Shown here: one piece after another, positions 19,425 to 27,665 of the stretch | Position numbering within the stretch: position 1 is the stretch's first letter | How the letters are laid out: each line of letters begins with the position of its first letter | Assembly (NCBI GenBank): GCA_010365115.1 | Contig: JAAFGX010000014.1 | Location: 1-62,210 of the forward strand | Direction of reading: 5' to 3' | Source: Paludibacter sp. | GTDB lineage: Bacteria > Bacteroidota > Bacteroidia > Bacteroidales > Paludibacteraceae | DNA length: 62,210 bases | Notes under the pieces: generated by a model | The model's input: the letters and a program-made list of their open reading frames with translations, nothing else | Databases searched by the model: none | Told to the model about the DNA's origin: nothing | Translations under genes and position numbers: made by a program

Positions 19425-20129
19425 TCATCTTCTTGAACCCGTAGTAGTTTCTGATTTTTTGGGAGTGCTCGACGGCGTACTTTGTGAACGGGATGATGTG
19501 CTTTCTCTTGGCGACGAAGATGTTACACTTTGTTTAGGTGATGAATAAGTAGAGCTAGGAAGTCGTGTAGTTTGTTGATTTCTCAGAACTTCTGGGGTAT
19601 ATGAAGGTGTAGTTGTATTTCGTCTTAATGTTGGATTTTGTTCTGTTGTTGTGCGTACTTGAGGGGATGAAGAACGATAAGTGTTCTGCATGTTATTATC
19701 TCTTGTTGTTGTTACAGAAGAATTAGAACGAAAATCTGGTGATGAACGATAACTGGATGAATTCCCAGGTATACTTCTGTTACCTATTTGAGATTCAATT
19801 GTAGACCGTTCGTAGCGCTTGGTTTGCAAACGGTTATTTTGATCATTATTAAGAACGCTTTCAATGGCAGCATTTTTATTTTTCATTCGTTCCATTGCTT
19901 CACTTCTCGTGTTTGAAACCTGACGTTCACGGGCATACTTTAAATTAATTTCGTATACTTGTTTCGTTTGTTCAGGATTTAAATTTAATTCTTGTTGCAA
20001 TTTGTCCGTTTGTTTGGTAGCCTCTTGATCTGGAGTTCTTTGAAGAATTATAGTATTGTCCTGACCGTAAAAGGGCATAACTAAATTTAAATTCAAAAGT
20101 AGTAAAAATATATATCTAAACGTTTTCAT
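19425..20129 (-). CDS. Exported Spy-like protein with Ser/Thr/Pro-rich tail
   Basis: 234 aa from the ATG at 20129; nine upstream codons are rejected because MKTFRYIFLLLLNLNLVMPF starts a good signal peptide. Residues ~38-95 are helical and charged, with LNLNPEQTKQVYEINLKYARER resembling the LTxxQ helices of Spy/CpxP-like periplasmic proteins. From ~100 on the sequence is low-complexity Ser/Thr/Arg/Pro/Gln (SSYRSSPDFRSNSS, TPSSTPKKSETTTGSRR), probably disordered. Function is unknown; a chaperone or envelope-stress role is only a family hint. It shares orientation with the exonuclease and dnaN genes, 140 nt from the former. Confidence 0.65.
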   Translation of the reverse strand: MKTFRYIFLLLLNLNLVMPFYGQDNTIILQRTPDQEATKQTDKLQQELNLNPEQTKQVYEINLKYARERQVSNTRSEAMERMKNKNAAIESVLNNDQNNRLQTKRYERSTIESQIGNRSIPGNSSSYRSSPDFRSNSSVTTTRDNNMQNTYRSSSPQVRTTTEQNPTLRRNTTTPSYTPEVLRNQQTTRLPSSTYSSPKQSVTSSSPRESTSSRSQSTPSSTPKKSETTTGSRR

Positions 20130-20268
20130 AAGATTGCAAACTATCATTTTAAGCAACTTATATTATAACAATGATTATGCCAAAAGAATAAATGGAAAGT
20201 TTCATTATTGAAGTGTCTACAGAAAGAAACTACTTTTTAATGATTTAGATGCGTCTTATACTACTTGA

Positions 20269-21036
20269 TTATTTGTTGAAATTTCTCAATTTAATATTGG
20301 TTAATACTTTCTTGGTATGAAGTGCAAAATCACTATTCATCATCCAACCGTAATATCCCATGTCATTTTTTAAAACATCGGTTACTTTTTGTCCTTTGTA
20401 TTTTCCAAAATTAATTATTTCTTCTCCTTTGTCGTTGTAAATCATTCTTCCTGCAAAATCCACATTGTTATTCTGTGTGGTAAATTTCGATAAGTATTCA
20501 ATATCATTTTGCAGTTCTGGATAACGATCCAACTGTGCCATCAACACTTCGTAAGTGGCAAGTGTGTCGGCTTCAGCACCATGTGCACCCACTAAATCTT
20601 TGTCACAATAAAACTTATATGCAGCACCAAGTGTCCGTTGTTCCATTTTATGAAAAACCACCTGAACATCCACAAATTTGCGCTTCATTAAATCAATATC
20701 CACATCTGCTCGCAGCAATTCCTCCGCCAATAAAGGAATATCAAAGCGATTTGAATTATATCCAGCCAAATCACAGCCTTCAATATCCCGTGCAATTTCT
20801 TTGGCAACAACTTTAAATGTAGGGCAATCGACAACATCAGCATCATATATTCCATGAATATCAGAAGAACCTTTGGGAATAGGCATTTCCGGATTAATAC
20901 GCAATGTTTTTGTTTCTTCCCTTCCATTAGGTGAAACTTTATGATAAGAAATCTCTACAATTCTATCGGAAACAATATTTGTTCCGGTTGTTTCGAGATC
21001 AAAAAATACAATAGGATTTTTTAGTTGGAGTTTCAT
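20269..21036 (-). CDS. DEDDh 3'-5' exonuclease (DnaQ-like) with C-terminal DUF3820-like domain
   Basis: 255 aa. The exonuclease fold covers residues ~8-175: ExoI VFFDLETTGT (D13, E15), ExoII GYNSNRFDIPLL, and ExoIII VGAHGAEADTLATYEV with the H-x4-D pair. All four acidic residues and the His are present, so it should be active on DNA or RNA 3' ends. Residues ~205-250 (INFGKYKGQKVTDVL, YYGWMMNSDFA) match a small DUF3820-type module of unknown role. It lies downstream of dnaN in the same orientation, separated by a 200-nt spacer with nested inverted repeats. It is not the full polymerase III epsilon subunit. Confidence 0.85.
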   Translation of the reverse strand: MKLQLKNPIVFFDLETTGTNIVSDRIVEISYHKVSPNGREETKTLRINPEMPIPKGSSDIHGIYDADVVDCPTFKVVAKEIARDIEGCDLAGYNSNRFDIPLLAEELLRADVDIDLMKRKFVDVQVVFHKMEQRTLGAAYKFYCDKDLVGAHGAEADTLATYEVLMAQLDRYPELQNDIEYLSKFTTQNNNVDFAGRMIYNDKGEEIINFGKYKGQKVTDVLKNDMGYYGWMMNSDFALHTKKVLTNIKLRNFNK

Positions 21037-21049
21037 TTATAAGATGTTA

Positions 21050-21230
21050 GAGTCAAGAGCTAAGAACCAAGAGTCAAGAGTCAAGACTTAGTCTTTATTC
21101 GTTTTAGTAATTCAAAATAATTTTAATATTTAATTTCTAGTTTTTAAAAATTAAGGTCTAAAGACTTACGACCTTAGACCTTTTAATTTGTTTGTGAACC
21201 CAGTCTTTAATCTTGGCTCTTGGTTCTTTT
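21050..21230. repeat. Nested inverted word repeat between dnaN and exonuclease gene
   Basis: Outer arms: AGAGTCAAGAGCTAAGAACCAAGAGTC... (21049-21092) face CTTTAATCTTGGCTCTTGGTTCTTTT (21204-21230). Inner arms: AAGGTCTA (21153-21160) and TAGACCTT (21175-21182). The words are complements of those at 1440-1507 and 48172-48255. The whole spacer can fold as one structured RNA. Confidence 0.65.
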
Positions 21231-21235
21231 GTCTA

Positions 21236-22372
21236 TTAATCGTTCAGCAACATTGGCATCAGTAACATAAGAATTTCTTCATTCGCATCATTTTCGAATG
21301 GAAGAATCAATCCGGCACGAGAAGCATCCGAAAGTTCCATTACAATATCTGAAGCATTAATATTGCCAAGTATTTCAATCAGGAAAGAAGATTTGAAGCC
21401 AATTTTTATCGGATCTCCTTCAAACTGGCAGCTTATTGTTTCTTCTGCTGAAATTGAAAAGTCAATATCCTGGGCAGAAATATGAATTTGAGTTCCGTTA
21501 AATGCTAATTTCACCAGATTGCTGGCTTGATTTGCAAATACAGAAACACGTTTTAACGCATTTAGCAAAGTAGCGCGATCAATGATAATTTTATATGGAT
21601 TTGTTTTAGGGATAACGCCGTTATAATTTGGGAAACGACCTTCCACTTGACGACAAATCATGGTGTAGTTTGCTAGTTTGAAATGAGCGTTTTTTGAATC
21701 GAATCTAATTTCAACTTCACCACTTTCTTTTGGCAGAATATTTTTTAGCATATTTGCCGGTTTTTTTGGCAAAATAAAATTTACCGATTCTTCATCATTA
21801 ATAGATGCTGATGTGTAGGTCGTTTTGTAACGAACTAATTTGTGTGCATCAGTAGCCACCATAGTCAGACTTTCATTGGCAATATCAAAAAATACACCAT
21901 TCATAACCGGACGCAATTCATCGTCGGCAGTACAGAAAAGTGTTTTAGAAATGCCAGAATAAAGAGTTGCAACTGGAAGTGATAATGAACGTGCATCTTC
22001 TTGCAATTGCGGCATGCGTGGATATTCATCACCGTTCTGACCAATAAAATTGTATGAGCCGTTTGCAGAAGTGATTACCATTGCCAGATTTGAATCGTTG
22101 ATATTGAATGTTAGCGGTTGCTCTGAAAACTCGCGTAAGGTATCAAGCAACAAACGAGAAGCAACAGCCACCTTCCCGTTTCCTTCTGCTGTTTCTACTT
22201 CCATAGAAGTTATCAAAGTTGTTTCAATGTCTGAAGCAGTCATTGTTAACGTTTTACCATCTAGATGCAAGAGAAAATTATCTAAAATCGGTAGCGAATT
22301 TTTGCTGTTTATTACGCGACTAATGGCTTGTAAATGGCTTAATAAGTCGGTGCTTGAAACAATGAATTTCAT
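21236..22372 (-). CDS. dnaN: DNA polymerase III beta subunit (sliding clamp)
   Basis: 378 aa, three repeated clamp domains, normal length. Typical segments are MKFIVSSTDLLSHLQAISRV at the start, the middle domain around FCTADDELRPVMNGVFFDI, and the C-terminal end LILPFENDANEEILMLLMPM. The clamp encircles DNA and tethers polymerase III. Here it is not next to dnaA or recF, as is common in Bacteroidetes. A -7 element, CAAATATA on the plus strand (22412-22419), lies 40 nt upstream of its start. Confidence 0.97.
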   Translation of the reverse strand: MKFIVSSTDLLSHLQAISRVINSKNSLPILDNFLLHLDGKTLTMTASDIETTLITSMEVETAEGNGKVAVASRLLLDTLREFSEQPLTFNINDSNLAMVITSANGSYNFIGQNGDEYPRMPQLQEDARSLSLPVATLYSGISKTLFCTADDELRPVMNGVFFDIANESLTMVATDAHKLVRYKTTYTSASINDEESVNFILPKKPANMLKNILPKESGEVEIRFDSKNAHFKLANYTMICRQVEGRFPNYNGVIPKTNPYKIIIDRATLLNALKRVSVFANQASNLVKLAFNGTQIHISAQDIDFSISAEETISCQFEGDPIKIGFKSSFLIEILGNINASDIVMELSDASRAGLILPFENDANEEILMLLMPMLLND

Positions 22373-22411
22373 ATCGTTCGTTTTAATGGTTTACGTTTGA
22401 AAATATTTTAG

Positions 22412-22419
22412 CAAATATA
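22412..22419 (-). promoter_or_regulatory. dnaN promoter -7 element
   Basis: Read on the minus strand the sequence is TATATTTG, a match to TAnnTTTG, 40 nt before the dnaN ATG. The -33 element upstream is weak. Confidence 0.5.
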
Positions 22420-22530
22420 CTGATTTTTTTAATCAATAAAAAATTATTAATTGATTTTCAGAATATTTTATTTTTTCAAGTTCATTTTTTGTTACAATTA
22501 AAAAATTCATAAGAATAATTGGTCAATTAT

Positions 22531-22567
22531 ATTTGTTGTTTAAAATAATGTTCGTACATTTGCGAAC
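22531..22567 (+). promoter_or_regulatory. arsR1 promoter with overlapping ArsR operator dyad
   Basis: TTTG at about 22532 and TACATTTG at 22555-22562 form a -33/-7 pair. The 5-bp arms GTTCG (22550-22554) and CGAAC (22563-22567) flank the -7 octamer exactly, so a bound repressor would cover it. The same layout occurs before arsR2 (27248-27267). Confidence 0.7.
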
Positions 22568-22604
22568 AACGAACAATGAAATAATAATAATGATTATAAT
22601 AAAT

Positions 22605-22961
22605 ATGAAGATTAAAGAGTATACAAATGATAACGAGGAACTTGCCCGATTTGCAAAAGCCATGGGACATCCGGCACGCATCACCATATTACATTTCTTG
22701 GCATCGATGGATAGTTGTTATTTTGGTGATATCCACAATGAATTGCCAATAGCTAAAGCTACTGTATCACAACATTTGAAAGAATTAAAAGATGCAGGGC
22801 TTATTCAAGGAGAAATAGAAACGCCCAAAGTGAGATATTGCATAAATCGAGAGAACTGGGAAAAAGCACAGAAGTTTTTTCAAATATTTTTTGCTGACAA
22901 TACAGAAAAAACAATCTGTTGTACAACCCTAACCCCTAAAAAAAAGACCCCTAGCCTGTAA
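22605..22961 (+). CDS. arsR: ArsR-family arsenic-responsive repressor (unit 1)
   Basis: 118 aa from ATG 22605; ATG 22590 is possible but lies in low-complexity codons. It has a winged-helix fold with FAKAMGHPARITILHFL (residues 16-32) and the recognition helix KATVSQHLKELKDAGLI (51-67). Candidate As(III) ligands are C38 (SCYFGD), C79 (RYCI) and the vicinal pair C105-C106 near the C-terminus; the classic ELCVC motif is absent. ArsR proteins release DNA on binding As(III). It heads a unit with thioredoxin, ArsF-like, ArsG-like and ArsP-like genes. The last ~11 residues (LTPKKKTPSL) are encoded by the edge of a dispersed intergenic repeat. Confidence 0.88.
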   Translation: MKIKEYTNDNEELARFAKAMGHPARITILHFLASMDSCYFGDIHNELPIAKATVSQHLKELKDAGLIQGEIETPKVRYCINRENWEKAQKFFQIFFADNTEKTICCTTLTPKKKTPSL

Positions 22962-23069
22962 AGGGGAATAAGAAAATATTACTTACAATTATTTTAATTA
23001 GATAAAAAATATAAATTAACAAGACTAAACTAACCTAACCTCATCTCCTCTTTATGGGTTGGGGGTAAT
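22923..23069. repeat. Dispersed CCCCTAAA/GGGG element spanning the arsR1 stop
   Basis: ACCCTAACCCCTAAAAAAAA, ACCCCTAGCC and TAAAGGGG (22925-22967) face AACCTAACCTCATCTCCTC...GGGTTGGGGG (23031-23067). It is related to the elements at 14017, 33624 and 57115. The left half forms the 3' end of the arsR1 coding frame. Confidence 0.6.
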
Positions 23070-23079
23070 ATTAAATAAT

Positions 23080-23328
23080 ATGATCATTCAAGTATTAGGC
23101 ACCGGCTGTGCAAAGTGTAAATCACTCGAAAAAGTCACACGTGAGGTTGTTGAACAAAATGGTATTGATGCCTGCATTACTAAGGTCGAAGACATTGTTG
23201 AAATTATGAAATTCAACATCATGACTACACCAGCATTGGTCGTTGATGGTAAGGTAGTTGTAAAGGGGAGAGTTCCTTCGAACAACGAACTAAAAGAATT
23301 ATTAACCACAAAAATATATCGGATATGA
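23080..23328 (+). CDS. Small thioredoxin-like protein (ArsE-like)
   Basis: 82 aa from ATG 23080. A minimal thioredoxin fold of the MTH895/thioredoxin_3 type: redox motif C10-AK-C13 (GTGCAKCKSL), cis-proline in MTTPALVVDG (P51), and an extra C32. Such proteins are encoded in many Bacteroidetes arsenic operons. In nitroaromatic-arsenical clusters the equivalent position is called arsE, but this name is by context only. The stop overlaps the next start by 4 nt (ATGA), indicating translational coupling. It likely supplies reducing power to the following ArsF-like protein or to ArsC. Confidence 0.8.
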   Translation: MIIQVLGTGCAKCKSLEKVTREVVEQNGIDACITKVEDIVEIMKFNIMTTPALVVDGKVVVKGRVPSNNELKELLTTKIYRI

Positions 23329-23753
23329 AAAGGCTCATTTTAATTTCAGCGTTGCTACTTTTGATAGTGTCATTATTTACAGTAAGTGCTATTAAAACTG
23401 AAAAAAAATCAGATTCAACAATTTCTTCAACCTCAAAAGTAGAAGTGTATTATTTTCATTATACCCGTCGTTGCGTAACTTGTCAGGCAGTGGAAACTGA
23501 ATCGCAAAAAATTATTTCAACGCTGTATGCAAAAGAAATAAAAGAAGGGAAAGTTAAGTTTATTGCTGTAAATCTGGATGATAAAAAATCTGAGGCTGTG
23601 GCCGATAAATGCAAAGCAGAAGGACAAGCCCTTTTGGTAATTAGTGATAAAAAGAGAATCGATTTAACCGATACGGGTTTTATGTATGCCCGAAGCAATC
23701 CAAATAAATTGAAAGCTGAATTGAAAAAGACGATTGACCCTTTATTGAAATAA
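23325..23753 (+). CDS. ArsF-like exported thioredoxin-fold protein
   Basis: 142 aa with an N-terminal hydrophobic anchor or signal (residues 4-22) and a thioredoxin-like region VEVYYFHYTRRCVTCQAVE with C50-VT-C53; C96 follows in ADKCKAEG. The pattern matches what databases call nitrophenyl compound nitroreductase subunit ArsF (from memory). In described arsEFG clusters it takes part in reducing nitrophenylarsenicals. The protein would act at the outer face of the inner membrane. It overlaps the thioredoxin gene by 4 nt and precedes the ArsG-like transporter by 48 nt. The catalytic role is inference. Confidence 0.72.
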   Translation: MKRLILISALLLLIVSLFTVSAIKTEKKSDSTISSTSKVEVYYFHYTRRCVTCQAVETESQKIISTLYAKEIKEGKVKFIAVNLDDKKSEAVADKCKAEGQALLVISDKKRIDLTDTGFMYARSNPNKLKAELKKTIDPLLK

Positions 23754-23801
23754 TTTTCAAATCAACTCCTTTTAAAATTTCTACATCTTCAAATCATATT
23801 C

Positions 23802-24500
23802 ATGGAAGTCCTTCAAAGCATTCTCGAAAATTCGCAATACGCATTTGTAACCGCTTTTGTTCTTGGGCTTATGACAGCTATTAGTCCGTGTCCATTAGCA
23901 ACAAATATTTCGGCTATTGGGTTTATAAGTCGTGATATCGAAAATAGAAAAGCTGTGTTTTATAAGGGCTTGGTTTACACCTTAGGTCGTGCTTTGAGTT
24001 ATACGGGTTTGGCACTTATTATTTATTTTGGAGCGAGTAAAATGGATGTTTCCCGATTGTTTCAGGGCTGGGGTGAAAAAATACTGGGTCCCTTGCTTAT
24101 TATTATAGGCTTATTTATGCTTGATATTATTAAACTAAATTTCCCAGGTTTTTCAAAGTTTTCGGAAGTATTGGGCGAAAAAAGCAAAGGAAGTTATTGG
24201 GCAACTTTGTTGCTCGGAATGCTTTTCGCCATGGCTTTTTGTCCGTACAGCGGCGTATTGTATTTTGTAATGCTTATTCCAATGACGGTGGCGAGTGCAA
24301 GTGGACTTTATCTTCCATTTATTTTTGCTATTGCAACAGGACTTCCTGTGATTTTATTTGCCTGGCTTTTAGCTTTTGCAGTAGGGAACGTTGGTAAACT
24401 TTACAATAGGATTAAGATTTTCGAATTGTGGTTTCGACGCATAGTTTCTATCGTTTTTATTGTAGTTGGTATTTACTACATTTTGTTAAACATGATTTGA
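23802..24500 (+). CDS. ArsG-like / CcdA-type membrane transporter
   Basis: 232 aa with six predicted membrane spans. Two buried cysteines sit in helix motifs AISPCPLATNI (C30) and MAFCPYSGV (C147), the CcdA/DsbD arrangement that carries electrons across the membrane. Databases use the name ArsG family aromatic aminobenzylarsenical efflux permease for such proteins in ars loci (from memory). Two readings are open: export of reduced aromatic arsenicals, or delivery of electrons to the periplasmic thioredoxin-like ArsF partner. The paired cysteines and the periplasmic CxxC neighbour favour the second. Confidence 0.75.
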   Translation: MEVLQSILENSQYAFVTAFVLGLMTAISPCPLATNISAIGFISRDIENRKAVFYKGLVYTLGRALSYTGLALIIYFGASKMDVSRLFQGWGEKILGPLLIIIGLFMLDIIKLNFPGFSKFSEVLGEKSKGSYWATLLLGMLFAMAFCPYSGVLYFVMLIPMTVASASGLYLPFIFAIATGLPVILFAWLLAFAVGNVGKLYNRIKIFELWFRRIVSIVFIVVGIYYILLNMI

Positions 24501-24600
24501 AAATAAAGAAATTAGAAAACTTAGAATTATAATCGAATCATTCATTTTCAAATCTTCATATCAACACATTTTCATATCATCTTATCTTCAAATCATTTCA
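24501..24600. repeat. TTTTCAAATCTTCATATC word repeat spacer
   Basis: The spacer before the permease gene is built from TTTTCAAATC, TTCATATCA and TTTTCATATC words. Similar words occur just upstream at 23756-23800. No hairpin partner is obvious. Confidence 0.45.
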
Positions 24601-25632
24601 ATGAATTTTCAACTCTTCAAATCCCTTCATTTTCAAATTGCATTAATATTATTGCCTATATGGTTTGTGGTTTATGCCAACCTGCAGACTTTAACCGATT
24701 GGTTTGTTGATATAGTTTTAGGATTGACAAAAGGAGCTCATCTGACAGAGTCAATCAGGTTCTTTATTTTTGAGTTTCCAAAAGTGTTGCTGTTGCTTGT
24801 ACTCATAATATTCTTTGTCGGAATTCTGCGTAGCTTTTTTACCGCCGAACGAACGCGCAAAGCGTTGGAAGGCAAAAAAACATTTACCGGAAACGTAATG
24901 GCATCAATGCTGGGGATTGTTACTCCTTTTTGTTCGTGTTCTGCTATTCCGTTGTTTCTTGGATTTGTAGAATCAGGCGTTCCACTGGGCATAACATTCT
25001 CGTTTCTGATTGCAGCACCTATGATTAACGAAGTTGCTGTTATCCTTTTGTACGGGATGTTTGGTTGGAAAGTAGCTGTCATTTATATTAGCACAGGCTT
25101 AACCATTGCCATTGTGGCCGGCTGGATTATTGGTAAATTGAAACTCGAGAAATGGGTGGAAGAATGGGTGTATGCCACCAAATTGGGTGAAAGTGAAGAG
25201 GAAGATGAAAAAATCACATTCTCTACGCGAATAACCATGGGCTACGATGCTGTAAAAGAAATTGTTGGCAAAGTTTGGATCTACGTGGCAATAGGTATTG
25301 CCGTTGGTGCAGGGGCGCACGGCTATGTTCCGGCTGAATTTATGGTCTCATTCATGGGCAAAGATGTTTGGTATGCAGTACCACTTTCCGTTTTAATCGG
25401 AATTCCGCTGTATTCCAATGCGGCTGGAATTGTCCCTATTGTTTCGGTGCTGATTGAAAAAGGAGCTGCATTGGGTACCGCCCTGGCATTTATGATGTCT
25501 GTAATAGCTTTATCTTTGCCCGAAATTATTATTTTGCGTAAGGTGCTGAAAATGCCTTTGGTTCTTACATTTATTGCCATTGTGGGTGGTGGAATTATGA
25601 TAGTGGGATTTCTGTTTAATTTTATATTCTGA
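24601..25632 (+). CDS. ArsP-like permease (organoarsenical efflux family)
   Basis: 343 aa with ~8 membrane spans and a charged cytoplasmic loop near residues 185-205. The signature GIVTPFCSCSAIPLFLGF (C111 and C113) and a second repeat-like segment GIPLYSNAAGIVPIVSVLIE identify the ArsP_1/DUF318 permease family. ArsP proteins export trivalent organoarsenicals such as methylarsenite; relatives of the SO_0444 type have been linked to copper or zinc instead. The ars context supports the first. It follows the ArsG-like gene by 100 nt in the same unit. Confidence 0.8.
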   Translation: MNFQLFKSLHFQIALILLPIWFVVYANLQTLTDWFVDIVLGLTKGAHLTESIRFFIFEFPKVLLLLVLIIFFVGILRSFFTAERTRKALEGKKTFTGNVMASMLGIVTPFCSCSAIPLFLGFVESGVPLGITFSFLIAAPMINEVAVILLYGMFGWKVAVIYISTGLTIAIVAGWIIGKLKLEKWVEEWVYATKLGESEEEDEKITFSTRITMGYDAVKEIVGKVWIYVAIGIAVGAGAHGYVPAEFMVSFMGKDVWYAVPLSVLIGIPLYSNAAGIVPIVSVLIEKGAALGTALAFMMSVIALSLPEIIILRKVLKMPLVLTFIAIVGGGIMIVGFLFNFIF

Positions 25633-25725
25633 AAATTTTCCGTATTTTTACAATCTAAATGTAGTCTAAATTATTTAATGCATTATTAAACAGGAATATA
25701 TCAACTTTGAATTCGTTTTTATATT

Positions 25726-27000
25726 ATGGAAACCCTCACACAACTACCCAAAGAACTGATAAATTTTATTTTAGTTGCTGTTTTTTCATTATTGCTTGGT
25801 CTTGAGCAACGTCGACTTCATATTGAACTTGATTCCGAAACACTTTTTGGAACAGACCGTACCATCACGCTGATTGGAATTTTAGGTTATATCCTTTATA
25901 CCGTAATGCCAACAACATTGACGTTATATTTCGGAGGAGGAGTTATTATTTCTGCCTTGTTGGGAATTTATTATTACAACAAAATAAAACTCAAAAACAA
26001 ATGGGGCTTTACATCCATTGTTACAGCGCTGATTGCTTATTGTCTCACTCCATTAGTCGATTTAGAACCGTTGTGGTTGATTATGCTGGTAGTTGTCACC
26101 ACGCTCATTGTGGTGGAAATGAAAGAAAGCTTGTTCAATTTCACCCGAAAATTCGATAGCAACGAGTTTACATTATTAGCAAAATTTATAATCATTGCCG
26201 GAATAATTTTACCATTGCTGCCTCATACACCGATCTCGGACATAATTACCATTTCCCCTTATCAAATCTGGGTTTCAATAGTTGCAGTAACCGGGATTTC
26301 ATATCTGAGTTACTTGTTACGAAAATTTGCATTTCCCGATTCAGGAATTATTTTGTCGGCTATTCTGGGTGGATTATACAGCAGTACTGCCACCACCATA
26401 ATACTTGCACGCAAAAGTAAAAAAGAAAATAACACGTCTAAAATTGTTACCGGAATTTTCGGAGCTACCGGCATGATGTACATAAGGATACAAATATTGG
26501 CATGGATTTTTAATCCTCAGGTTGCTGTTCTACTTTTGCCTTATTTTTTTATTTTTATTGTTGTGAATCTGGTGGTTATAGCAATTCCATATTTCAAAAA
26601 CAAACAATCGGAAACTAAGGAGATAGTTGTAAATAGCACCCATAATCCGCTGGAATTTAAAACTGCGTTGTTCTTTGGATTGCTATTCGCATTTTTCGCT
26701 GTCCTGACCAATTTTGTTGTAAGCAATTATGGAAATATAGGAGTGAATATACTTTCGTTTATTGTTGGAGTTTCTGATATTGATCCCTACATTTTGAATT
26801 TATTCCAACAATCGGGTGCTAATCTGGAGGTTACTACTATTGTGAATGCCACCATAATAGCTACTATAAGTAATAATTTATTGAAAATGATTTATGCTAT
26901 AAGTATTGGAAGTAAAGAAATTCGCAGGGAAATAATTATTGGCTTTAGTTCCCTAATACTTTCAAGTGTTGTTGTGGTCATATTATTGAATATACTTTAA
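25726..27000 (+). CDS. MgtC/SapB-like DUF4010 membrane protein
   Basis: 424 aa with about 11-12 membrane spans. The N-terminal third has the MgtC/SapB pattern (LLLGLEQRRLHIE, TLIGILGYILY), and the C-terminal two thirds match DUF4010 (SAILGGLYSSTATTIILARKSK near residue 210-230). Function is unknown; MgtC itself modulates an ATP synthase, but that does not extend to this family. It is the last gene of the first ars unit, 93 nt after the permease, and 280 nt before the second arsR. Its repeated occurrence in ars loci would need a neighbourhood search. Confidence 0.78.
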   Translation: METLTQLPKELINFILVAVFSLLLGLEQRRLHIELDSETLFGTDRTITLIGILGYILYTVMPTTLTLYFGGGVIISALLGIYYYNKIKLKNKWGFTSIVTALIAYCLTPLVDLEPLWLIMLVVVTTLIVVEMKESLFNFTRKFDSNEFTLLAKFIIIAGIILPLLPHTPISDIITISPYQIWVSIVAVTGISYLSYLLRKFAFPDSGIILSAILGGLYSSTATTIILARKSKKENNTSKIVTGIFGATGMMYIRIQILAWIFNPQVAVLLLPYFFIFIVVNLVVIAIPYFKNKQSETKEIVVNSTHNPLEFKTALFFGLLFAFFAVLTNFVVSNYGNIGVNILSFIVGVSDIDPYILNLFQQSGANLEVTTIVNATIIATISNNLLKMIYAISIGSKEIRREIIIGFSSLILSSVVVVILLNIL

Positions 27001-27247
27001 ATTTCGAATTAGTTTAACAGAACACTTCAATTACAAATTAATATAGTAGTAGACAGAATATAATGTCGTATTTATAAAAAGAATAGAATACTCCGTCAGC
27101 GTTCTTATTTTTTATTGAAATAAAGAACATTCTTTGTTCCCAATTACTTACAGAGTCTTCAGGTAAATTAATATCATTTCATCATTCAAAATGGTTTTCT
27201 GCAATTTATAATTATTTCTACAAAATTATTTAGTAATTCAAAAATAA

Positions 27248-27267
27248 TGACGTATGTTTGCGACATA
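27248..27267 (+). promoter_or_regulatory. arsR2 promoter with overlapping dyad
   Basis: TATGTTTG (27254-27261) is the -7 element. ATGACG (27248-27253) and CGACAT (27262-27267) flank it as a 5-of-6 inverted repeat, and both this site and the arsR1 site are preceded by AATA. A second overlapping dyad is TATGTTT ... AAACATA (27254-27275). Confidence 0.65.
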
Positions 27268-27280
27268 AAACATACAAGTT

Positions 27281-27610
27281 ATGATAAAAACAGAAGTATT
27301 TGATAATGAGCTACAAAAGTTGGCAGCATTTGCCAAAATGATTTCACATCCGGCCCGTTTGGCCATTTTAAAATATCTGGCAGAAACAAAAACATGTATT
27401 TCGGGCGATATATCAGACAAATTGCCATTGAGTAGAACTACCGTTTCACAGCATTTAAAAGAACTCAGAGATGCAGGATTAATTCACGGCGAAATTGATG
27501 GATTAAAAATAAATTATTGCTTGTGTGGAACGAACATTTCGGATCAATTAAAAAAATTCAATGATTTTTTTATTAATATAGAGTCGAATTCAATTGATTG
27601 CAATTTCTAA
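27281..27610 (+). CDS. arsR: ArsR-family arsenic-responsive repressor (unit 2)
   Basis: 109 aa winged-helix repressor: FAKMISHPARLAILKYL, recognition helix RTTVSQHLKELRDAGLI (52-68) and wing EIDGLKINYCLCG. Cysteines C39 (KTCISGD), C80 and C82 (YCLC) and C107 are candidate As(III) ligands. It is clearly paralogous to the unit 1 ArsR, with the same S/TTVSQHLKEL helix, so cross-regulation at the similar operators is likely. It heads arsC-DUF3147-acr3 with a 55-nt gap to arsC. Confidence 0.9.
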   Translation: MIKTEVFDNELQKLAAFAKMISHPARLAILKYLAETKTCISGDISDKLPLSRTTVSQHLKELRDAGLIHGEIDGLKINYCLCGTNISDQLKKFNDFFINIESNSIDCNF

Positions 27611-27665
27611 TCATTCTTTAATAACATTGTAACTTCAAATTTCAAACTTCTCAAATTTTTTAAAT

